Shown in pieces: positions 57,946-64,000 of a DNA stretch of 64,000 bases (positions are counted from its first letter, which is position 1; the number at the start of each line of letters is the position of its first letter). The stretch is from Lysinibacillus sphaericus. Its GTDB lineage: Bacteria > Bacillota > Bacilli > Bacillales_A > Planococcaceae. The stretch lies in the NCBI RefSeq assembly GCF_002982115.1, contig NZ_CP019980.1, positions 132,001 through 196,000 of the forward strand, written 5' to 3'. The notes below the pieces were generated by a model. It searched no databases. It was not told the DNA's origin and saw nothing but the letters and a program-made list of their open reading frames with translations. Both the position numbers and the translations under genes were made by a program.

Positions 57946-58724
57946 TGACTGGAAACCTTCTTATCAAAGTAGAAAACATGGGTATTCAATTCGGTGGTTT
58001 AAAGGCGGTACAGGGCGTTAATATGTACCTAAATCAAGGTGAATTAGTAGGGCTTATCGGGCCAAATGGTGCAGGTAAAACAACAAGCTTTAATATGCTA
58101 ACTGGTGTGTATACGCCGACTGAAGGAACGATTACATTTAACGGATTAAAGTTAAATGGCCTTGCACCCTATCAAGTAACGCAAAAAGGTATTAGCCGTA
58201 CGTTCCAAAATATTCGTCTCTTTAAAGAACTATCTGTATTAGATAATGTAAAAGTAGCGAACCATTCTTTAGCAAAACACTCTATGTGGTCATCTATTTT
58301 CCGTTTGCCAAGTCACTTTAAAGGTGAAGCGGCAATGGAACAGCAATCAACGGAATTCTTAAAAATATTTGGTTTAGATATTTATAAGAATGAGTTAGCA
58401 AAAAACCTTCCGTATGGTATGCAGCGTCGTCTGGAGATTGCACGTGCATTAGCGGCAAATCCAAAGCTATTGTTACTCGATGAACCAGCGGCAGGAATGA
58501 ATCCACAAGAAACACACGACTTAATGGAACTAATTGCGTTTATCCGTAAAGAGTTTGGATTAACGATTCTACTAATTGAGCACGATATGAGCTTAGTAAT
58601 GGGGATATGTGAACGAATTTACGTCCTCGACCACGGGCAATTAATCGCTGATGGGACACCAGAAGAAATTCGCAACAATCCAAAGGTCATTGAAGCGTAC
58701 CTTGGTGAGGAGGTTATCAGCTAA
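57945..58724 (+). CDS. livG: Branched-chain amino-acid ABC ATPase LivG
   Basis: This 259-residue ATPase has Walker A GPNGAGKTTSFN, the Q-loop FQNIRLFKEL, a LivG-type signature NLPYGMQRRLEIARA, Walker B LLLLDEPAAGMNP and the H-loop LIEHDM. It pairs with LivF. Start and stop overlap both neighbours by one base (TAATG). Confidence 0.95.
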   Translation: MTGNLLIKVENMGIQFGGLKAVQGVNMYLNQGELVGLIGPNGAGKTTSFNMLTGVYTPTEGTITFNGLKLNGLAPYQVTQKGISRTFQNIRLFKELSVLDNVKVANHSLAKHSMWSSIFRLPSHFKGEAAMEQQSTEFLKIFGLDIYKNELAKNLPYGMQRRLEIARALAANPKLLLLDEPAAGMNPQETHDLMELIAFIRKEFGLTILLIEHDMSLVMGICERIYVLDHGQLIADGTPEEIRNNPKVIEAYLGEEVIS

Positions 58725-59431
58725 TGCTAAAAGTACAAAATATTGATGTATTCTATGGAAATATTCAAGCATTGAAAGGCGTCTCTTTAGAAGTTAACGA
58801 AGGGGAAATTGTCACATTAATCGGTGCCAATGGTGCTGGTAAAAGTACATTGTTAAAAACTTTGTCAGGCTTATTAAAACCTAAAGGGGGCATCCTTGAA
58901 TATGAGGGTTTCTCGATTGCAGGTAAGGCTGCACAAACCATTGTAAAATCAGGTATTTCACACGTGCCTGAAGGTCGCCGTGTATTCGCTAATATGTCAG
59001 TAGAGGAAAACCTTGAGCTTGGCGCATACTTGCGTAACGATAAGGCTGGCATAAAGAAAGATATGGATCATGTCTTTGAGTTATTCCCGCGTCTACTGGA
59101 GCGTCGTAAACAGCAATCTGGCACATTATCTGGTGGTGAGCAACAAATGTTGGCGATGGGTCGTGCATTAATGGCAAAACCAAAGTTGTTGTTAATGGAT
59201 GAGCCTTCAATGGGGCTTGCACCACTTATGGTAAAAAATATCTTCAATATTATTGAACAAGTGAATAAAGAAGGTACAACGGTATTGCTGGTAGAGCAGA
59301 ATGCCAATATGGCATTATCGGTAGCTGACCGCGCATATGTACTTGAAACAGGACGCATTGTATTATCAGGTACAGCGAAAGAGCTACAAGAAAGTGAACA
59401 AGTAAAAGCGGCATATTTAGGTGGTATGTAA
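58724..59431 (+). CDS. livF: Branched-chain amino-acid ABC ATPase LivF
   Basis: This 235-residue ATPase has Walker A GANGAGKSTLLK, VPEGRRVFANMSVEENL, signature LSGGEQQMLAMGRA, Walker B LLLMDEPSMGLAP and the H-loop region LLVEQNANMAL. It is last in the Liv operon, which ends at a clear terminator. Confidence 0.95.
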   Translation: MLKVQNIDVFYGNIQALKGVSLEVNEGEIVTLIGANGAGKSTLLKTLSGLLKPKGGILEYEGFSIAGKAAQTIVKSGISHVPEGRRVFANMSVEENLELGAYLRNDKAGIKKDMDHVFELFPRLLERRKQQSGTLSGGEQQMLAMGRALMAKPKLLLMDEPSMGLAPLMVKNIFNIIEQVNKEGTTVLLVEQNANMALSVADRAYVLETGRIVLSGTAKELQESEQVKAAYLGGM

Positions 59432-59435
59432 TCGG

Positions 59436-59472
59436 AAGGGGTGTCTCGGAATTGATTCGAGATACCCTTTTT
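59436..59472 (+). terminator. Terminator of the Liv operon
   Basis: AAGGGGTGTCTCG pairs with CGAGATACCCTTTTT around GAATTGATT. Confidence 0.88.
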
Positions 59473-59555
59473 CATGTTGTAGAACGACGATAATAGATGG
59501 AAGTAGCGCGAAACCTTTCTTTTTTGGTAAGGTGGGAAAAAGGAGTGAGGTTAGC

Positions 59556-60053
59556 ATGCACTATTCAGCACAATATTTTATAGAAAAATTAGCATTGGCA
59601 CAACATCCTGAGGGCGGATACTATATTTCTACGTTTAAATCGACAGAGGAAATAGCTGTAAGAGATGTAGAACGACCGATTTATACAAGCATTTATTTTT
59701 TATTACGTTCGCAAGATATCTCTCATTTACATCGGTTAAAGTCAGATGAGCTTTGGTATTATCATGCAGGTAGCCCATTAACGGTTCATATGATTTTCCC
59801 TGATGGTACATATGAGGCGAAAAAATTAGGCTTAAATATAGAAGCGGGTGAGGTGCCACAGGTGGCGGTGCCGAAAAATACGATTTTCGGTTCGTCTGTT
59901 GAGGATGCCAATACATTTAGTTTAGTAGGCTGCATGGTAGCACCAGGTTTTGATTTTGAGGACTTTGAGCTATTTACACAAGATGAGCTTTTAGCTGATT
60001 ATCCGCAACATGAAGCGATTATTCGTAAAATGGCTTACGAGACGATTAAATAG
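59556..60053 (+). CDS. DUF985-family cupin protein
   Basis: This 165-residue cupin has the DUF985 signatures LAQHPEGGYYISTFKS, SIYFLLRSQDISHLHRLKSDELWYYHAG (about residues 45-72, with the cupin His and Glu), and the closing strand SLVGCMVAPGFDFEDFEL. The family binds metal or small ligands; enzymatic function is unsettled. The frame is open back to 59421, but ATG 59556 follows AGGAGTGAGG. The second repeat element follows. Confidence 0.87.
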   Translation: MHYSAQYFIEKLALAQHPEGGYYISTFKSTEEIAVRDVERPIYTSIYFLLRSQDISHLHRLKSDELWYYHAGSPLTVHMIFPDGTYEAKKLGLNIEAGEVPQVAVPKNTIFGSSVEDANTFSLVGCMVAPGFDFEDFELFTQDELLADYPQHEAIIRKMAYETIK

Positions 60054-60115
60054 TCACAAAGAGTTTAGCAAAGAGCACTAGGTATACCGCAGAAAGCGAC
60101 TGTACAGTAATTAGT

Positions 60116-60428
60116 GGCTGGGACATAACTAAAAAAATTTAAGGAACAGAGGAAAGGTGTTCATACATTTTTGCTTTATGAAGAACTTATCTATTCTTGC
60201 TTTTGCAATAAATAAAACATTAGAAGGGTTCACTAGTTGTTTGTAGCGGAGGCGGTGACTCCCGCGGGACAGCACACATCGTAAGACGCTGGCATTCCGC
60301 GCGTTAGCGAGGGTTGCGGCTTACGTCTGTGACCGCGGAAAGTACCGTCGAAGCCAACAACAACGGCGAGCAAAAAAGGTGTTAGATTGACTGCCATCAA
60401 TCTAACACCTTTTCTCTTTTGTCCTAGA
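60116..60428. repeat. MITE-like element, copy 2 (inverted, ~313 bp)
   Basis: It begins GGCTGGGACATAACTAAAAAA, the reverse complement of the right end of the copy at 27662-27945. It ends CTTTTGTCCTAG, a decayed form of the other end. The hairpin AAAAAAGGTGTTAGATTGA against TCAATCTAACACCTTTT (60372-60413) and the GC-rich core (GGCATTCCGCGCGTTAGCGAGGGTTGCGGCTTAC) are both shared with copy 1. It fills the gap between convergent genes and ends at the stop codon of the 60429 gene. Confidence 0.8.
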
Positions 60429-61148
60429 TTACCATAAAATTTCTTCAGGGTAACTTGCATTGATTGGAATTTCATGTAGTGCTTTTTTTGTCGTACTGGC
60501 AACTTCGATTAATTGCGATTTAAGTGCAACGTATTCTTCATCCTCTAACATTAAACGAAGTGCAAAGGAGGCTAAATGCGCTTTGCGTGTTTGCGTATTT
60601 AAATCTATGTATTCTAAATTTAGTACATCTACATACTGCGTAGCATAGCGGAAGGTTAAAGGGCTCTTAGAATGAATCATCCTTAAAAATACTAAAAATT
60701 CATCTTCCGTAAGCTCTTGCTCCAGACAGTCAGCAACCGCTGCTTGGAATTTACGAATCGTTGCCACATCACCATTCCAATCGGAAGAATCAATCAATTC
60801 CTGATGTAAGCGAATGAAATCATTTAAAGCAATCGCTGTAAAAAGAAGCTCCGGCCACAGTACCTCTGTCCCGTAGTAGACATTTTTAGTTGGAAAAATC
60901 GTTTCATGTCGAGAAAGTATACTTTTGTTCAGTCCATTACTGACAAATGCAAGCTGATGCTCACCTTGCATTGCTTGATGGAGATTACGGCAAATACCAA
61001 GAATGCGAAGTCGCGCACCTTGGTAATCATAGTATTTGTTTTCATCTCCAGTTACTTGATAAATCGCTTGAATAAGGGCATCTAAATCCCAAAAGTCACC
61101 GCTTATTCGTACACCCGTAAGTTGTTCAGTACTTTGAATAGAAAGCAT
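60429..61148 (-). CDS. Probable DUF6904-family protein
   Basis: This is a 239-residue soluble protein, mainly helical. It begins LSIQSTEQLTGVRISGDFWDLD (about residues 2-23) and contains ICRNLHQAMQG and a tail that ends SYPEEILW. From memory this resembles the DUF6904 family of Bacillus and Lysinibacillus, with no known function. It follows the pseudouridine-synthase gene by 22 bases on the same strand. The repeat element touches its stop codon. Confidence 0.6.
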   Translation of the reverse strand: MLSIQSTEQLTGVRISGDFWDLDALIQAIYQVTGDENKYYDYQGARLRILGICRNLHQAMQGEHQLAFVSNGLNKSILSRHETIFPTKNVYYGTEVLWPELLFTAIALNDFIRLHQELIDSSDWNGDVATIRKFQAAVADCLEQELTEDEFLVFLRMIHSKSPLTFRYATQYVDVLNLEYIDLNTQTRKAHLASFALRLMLEDEEYVALKSQLIEVASTTKKALHEIPINASYPEEILW

Positions 61149-61170
61149 CTTTCCAATCCTCCCAATTGCT

Positions 61171-61872
61171 TTATTTTACTGTGTAATGAAGTAGTTTAAA
61201 TAATTCTGCTCGCTCTTTATCAGTTAAATCGCGCCATTGACCAACCTTTAAATTGCCAAGCTTAATATTCATAATGCGTATGCGCTGTAATCGTTTAACG
61301 GAATACCCTAATGCTGAACACATACGGCGTATTTGGCGATTTAAGCCTTGCTCTAAAATAATTTTAAACACTTTATCTGAAATTTTTTCAACGTAGCAAG
61401 GTAATGTCGTTGTATCTAAAATATCAACGCCAGCAGCCATCTTTTTAATAAATTGTTCTGTTATCGGCTTATCAACTTGTACGATGTATTCTTTTTCATG
61501 GTGGTTTTCTGCACGTAGAATTTTATTTACAATATCGCCATCATTGGTCAATAATAATAATCCTTCAGATTCCTTATCCAGTCGACCAATATGGAAAATG
61601 CGTAGAGGATGATTGATAAAATCAACGACATTTCCTTTGATATGACGCTCTGTTGTACTTGTAATACCAACTGGTTTGTTTAAGGCAATATAAACTAGTT
61701 GCTCTTCTTTTTTTACCTCTTTGCCATCCACACAAACAATATCGCCCGCTTCTACTTGGCTGCCCACAGTAGCAAGTACGCCATTAATTGTTACTTTACC
61801 TTCTTCGACCCATTTATCAGCACCACGACGAGACACGATGCCCGCTTCACTTAAATATTTGTTAATTCTCAT
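61171..61872 (-). CDS. rluF: RluF-type 23S rRNA pseudouridine synthase
   Basis: This 233-residue RsuA/RluF-family enzyme has an N-terminal S4 RNA-binding domain (about 1-60; [21 protein letters not shown]) and a catalytic domain with the aspartate in [19 protein letters not shown] and the motif [15 protein letters not shown]. The length and the NRQIRRM motif fit RluF (position 2604 in E. coli), but RluB/YtzG-like specificity cannot be excluded. It is the first gene of a two-gene unit. Confidence 0.88.
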   Translation of the reverse strand: MRINKYLSEAGIVSRRGADKWVEEGKVTINGVLATVGSQVEAGDIVCVDGKEVKKEEQLVYIALNKPVGITSTTERHIKGNVVDFINHPLRIFHIGRLDKESEGLLLLTNDGDIVNKILRAENHHEKEYIVQVDKPITEQFIKKMAAGVDILDTTTLPCYVEKISDKVFKIILEQGLNRQIRRMCSALGYSVKRLQRIRIMNIKLGNLKVGQWRDLTDKERAELFKLLHYTVK

Positions 61873-62040
61873 ATAGTTCTCCTAAACATTTTATCGTAGC
61901 TTAAGTATACCCTATCGTTGTTTATAGCGTGAATTCTAGAAGCTTTTCTACTAAAAATAAATATTACAAAATTTTAATTTAAAAAGTTGAAATAATCATG
62001 CATTTCTGACAATATAGTGGGTAAGAAGGTTTCTATGAAA

Positions 62041-62058
62041 ATATCGTTATTTCGATAT
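62041..62058. promoter_or_regulatory. Inverted repeat upstream of the aldehyde dehydrogenase
   Basis: ATATCG and CGATAT are perfect arms around TTATTT, about 57 bases upstream of the start at 62115. It may be an operator; no regulator gene lies beside it. Confidence 0.35.
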
Positions 62059-62114
62059 ATAATTACGATTTTTCTAGATATTTTCTATTATTTTGTGTAA
62101 AGGGGAGAAGTAAA

Positions 62115-63635
62115 ATGGTTTATGCATTTCCAAACACTGAAGGATCGGTAGTTCAATTCAAAGAAAGATACGATAATTACATTGGTGGAGAATGGACACC
62201 CCCAGTGAAAGGTCAATACTTCGATAATGTCACTCCTGTTACTGGACAAGTTTTTACACAAGCAGCACGTTCCTCTGCTGAGGATATTGAACTTGCACTT
62301 GATGCAGCACATGCCGCAAAAGATGCATGGGGACAAACATCCGCTACAGAGCGTGCTAACATTTTACTTAAAATTGCGGACCGTATTGAACAAAACTTAG
62401 AAAAGTTAGCTGTTGCCGAAACATGGGATAACGGTAAGGCAGTACGGGAAACGTTAAATGCAGATATCCCTTTAGCCATTGATCATTTCCGTTATTTTGC
62501 TGGTGCATTACGTGCACAAGAAGGCGCGCTAAGTCAAATTGATAATGATACGGTTGCTTACCATTTCCATGAGCCAATTGGGGTAGTGGGTCAAATCATT
62601 CCTTGGAACTTCCCAATATTAATGGCTGTATGGAAACTAGCTCCTGCCCTTGCTGCTGGCAACTGTGTTGTGTTAAAGCCAGCAGAGCAAACACCAGTAT
62701 CTATTATGGTATTAGTAGAGTTGATTGGTGATTTATTGCCACCAGGCGTACTAAACGTGGTGAACGGATTCGGTTTAGAAGCAGGAAAACCACTTGCATC
62801 TAACCCTCGTATTGGCAAAATTGCCTTTACAGGTGAAACGACAACAGGTCGTTTAATTATGCAATATGCTTCTCAAAACCTTATTCCAGTTACGTTAGAA
62901 TTGGGCGGAAAGTCTCCAAATATTTTCTTTGAAGATATTATGGATGAAGATGATGCCTTTTTAGATAAAGCGGTAGAGGGCTTCGTATTGTTTGCCCTGA
63001 ACCAAGGTGAAGTTTGTACATGCCCTTCACGTGCATTAATTCAAGAATCGATTTATGACAAGTTCATGGAGCGTGTATTACAACGTGTTGAAGCGATTCA
63101 AGTTGGGAATCCGTTAGATCCAAATACAATGATGGGTGCACAGGCTTCAAGTGAGCAAATGGAAAAAATTCTGTCTTACTTAGATATTGGTAAACAAGAA
63201 GGTGCACAATGTCTAATTGGAGGCGAGAAAAATAATGTAGGGGCAGGCTTTGAAAATGGCTACTACGTTAAACCAACTGTCTTCAAAGGGCACAATAAGA
63301 TGCGTATCTTCCAAGAAGAAATTTTTGGCCCAGTTGTTGCAGTGACAACATTTAAAACAAAAGAAGAGGCATTGGAAATTGCCAATGATACATTGTATGG
63401 ATTAGGTTCGGGCATTTGGACACGTGATATGAATACAGCTTATCGTTTTGGACGTGGTATTCAAGCGGGGCGTGTTTGGACAAACTGCTACCATGCATAT
63501 CCTGCACATGCAGCGTTCGGTGGCTATAAAATGTCAGGAATCGGTCGTGAGACACATAAGATGATGCTATCGCATTATCAACAAACGAAAAACTTATTAG
63601 TAAGCTATAACGAAAACAAACTTGGTTTCTTCTAA
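62115..63635 (+). CDS. NAD-dependent aldehyde dehydrogenase (AcoD/ExaC-like)
   Basis: This 506-residue aldehyde dehydrogenase has the cofactor region [16 protein letters not shown], the general base in [14 protein letters not shown], the catalytic Cys in [12 protein letters not shown] (near residue 300), and [11 protein letters not shown]. The DUF779 gene directly follows (21 bases), the arrangement found in acetaldehyde dehydrogenases of the AcoD/ExaC group, so oxidation of acetaldehyde or related aldehydes to acids is likely. AAGGGGAG precedes the start. Confidence 0.93.
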   Translation: MVYAFPNTEGSVVQFKERYDNYIGGEWTPPVKGQYFDNVTPVTGQVFTQAARSSAEDIELALDAAHAAKDAWGQTSATERANILLKIADRIEQNLEKLAVAETWDNGKAVRETLNADIPLAIDHFRYFAGALRAQEGALSQIDNDTVAYHFHEPIGVVGQIIPWNFPILMAVWKLAPALAAGNCVVLKPAEQTPVSIMVLVELIGDLLPPGVLNVVNGFGLEAGKPLASNPRIGKIAFTGETTTGRLIMQYASQNLIPVTLELGGKSPNIFFEDIMDEDDAFLDKAVEGFVLFALNQGEVCTCPSRALIQESIYDKFMERVLQRVEAIQVGNPLDPNTMMGAQASSEQMEKILSYLDIGKQEGAQCLIGGEKNNVGAGFENGYYVKPTVFKGHNKMRIFQEEIFGPVVAVTTFKTKEEALEIANDTLYGLGSGIWTRDMNTAYRFGRGIQAGRVWTNCYHAYPAHAAFGGYKMSGIGRETHKMMLSHYQQTKNLLVSYNENKLGFF

Positions 63636-63656
63636 TTAGTAAGGAGGTGCTAACGC

Positions 63657-64000
63657 GTGGTTGAACGTGTTTTAGCAACAGAAGAAGCGCTGGCACTAAT
63701 CGAATTATTGAAGGAAAAGCATGGACCGGTTATGTTTCATCAATCAGGGGGATGCTGCGATGGCTCCTCTCCGATGTGTTATCCTGACGGTGACTTAATA
63801 TTAGGTGAGCAGGATATATGTTTAGGTAAGGTGGGGGGCACACCATTTTATATGCACAAAAACCAATATGATTATTGGAAGCATACACAAATTATTTTAG
63901 ACGTAGTTGACGGCAGAGGCGGTATGTTCTCTCTTGAAGGCGTAGAAGGTAAGCGGTTTTTAACAAGGTCTAGAGCTTTTTCGACAGAAGAGTTAAAAGA
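63657..64000 (+). CDS. DUF779-family protein, truncated by window edge
   Basis: The frame opens at GTG 63657 after AAGGAGGTG (63641-63649) and is still open at the end of the window, giving at least 114 residues. Visible motifs are HQSGGCCDGSSPMCYPDGD (paired cysteines) and GTPFYMHKNQYDYWKHT, typical of DUF779. Members are always found beside AcoD-type aldehyde dehydrogenases, as here; the role may be metal- or cofactor-linked. Confidence 0.88.
   Translation, partial: MVERVLATEEALALIELLKEKHGPVMFHQSGGCCDGSSPMCYPDGDLILGEQDICLGKVGGTPFYMHKNQYDYWKHTQIILDVVDGRGGMFSLEGVEGKRFLTRSRAFSTEELK

Overview
The window looks like a chromosomal segment of a low-GC, spore-forming Bacillaceae bacterium, most likely Lysinibacillus (the Bacillus sphaericus group). 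This rests on AT-rich intergenic DNA with AGGAGG-type ribosome sites, a probable small acid-soluble spore protein, a CotH-type spore-coat kinase homologue, a GuaC very like the Bacillus enzyme, and a LysM-peptidase M14 protein that matches, from memory, the gamma-D-glutamyl-L-diamino acid endopeptidase I described from B. sphaericus. No rRNA, tRNA, CRISPR array or prophage was seen. The one clear mobile element is an IS3-family insertion sequence at 16175-17461.

Layout. 1-740: a 49-codon TTG-started membrane peptide and a probable gamma-type spore protein. 747-3250: a YesN/YesM-like two-component pair. 3509-5904: an exported methionine-sulfoxide repair module (CcdA, TlpA-like thioredoxin, MsrA-MsrB lipoprotein). 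6119-7327: an MFS permease. 7403-11047: a cysteine-rich/beta-helix protein, a bactofilin-like pair and a MarR regulator. 11105-14030: a PadR-led operon of W-P-rich membrane proteins and a serine hydrolase. 14207-15397: the endopeptidase. 15750-21902: a large CHASE3-GAF hybrid histidine kinase split by the IS, followed by CheR and a convergent response-regulator/PP2C phosphatase. 22183-31381: mixed housekeeping and accessory genes (HAAS membrane protein, Eis-like acetyltransferase, PsiE, GuaC, two VOC proteins, a chemoreceptor, an FG-GAP-like protein).

31664-39925 carries an acyl-CoA-dehydrogenase-fold flavoprotein with a complete polar amino-acid ABC transporter, then a DUF4184 protein, then a YfcC-type permease with an M20 amidohydrolase. 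Together these suggest scavenging of modified (N-acylated or sulfur-containing) amino acids; the substrate is inference. 40092-44853 holds a CofE-like F420 glutamate-ligase homologue beside a LysR regulator, a LysR/YeiH pair, and a Fur-box-preceded IsdG-type haem monooxygenase. 45181-51540 is an OmpR/kinase pair followed by PrsA-like foldase, VTC-domain, DUF4956 and CotH genes. 52446-59431 has a photolyase and a five-gene Liv branched-chain amino-acid transporter. 59556-64000 ends with a DUF985 cupin, a probable DUF6904 protein, an RluF-type pseudouridine synthase, an aldehyde dehydrogenase and a DUF779 protein cut by the window edge.

The strongest observations are: (i) removing the IS with one copy of its TAGC target duplication restores one 915-residue reading frame exactly; (ii) two ~300-bp elements in opposite orientation, each between convergent genes, carry terminal inverted repeats, an internal terminator hairpin and a shared GC-rich core; (iii) two 23-bp dyads 33 nt apart lie before padR, two IclR-like dyads lie just after a promoter before the YfcC/M20 genes, and a 51-nt AT palindrome precedes the bactofilin-like gene; (iv) a W-P membrane repeat recurs every ~51 residues; (v) an F420 ligase homologue stands without other F420 genes. 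I found no convincing new defence-type system.
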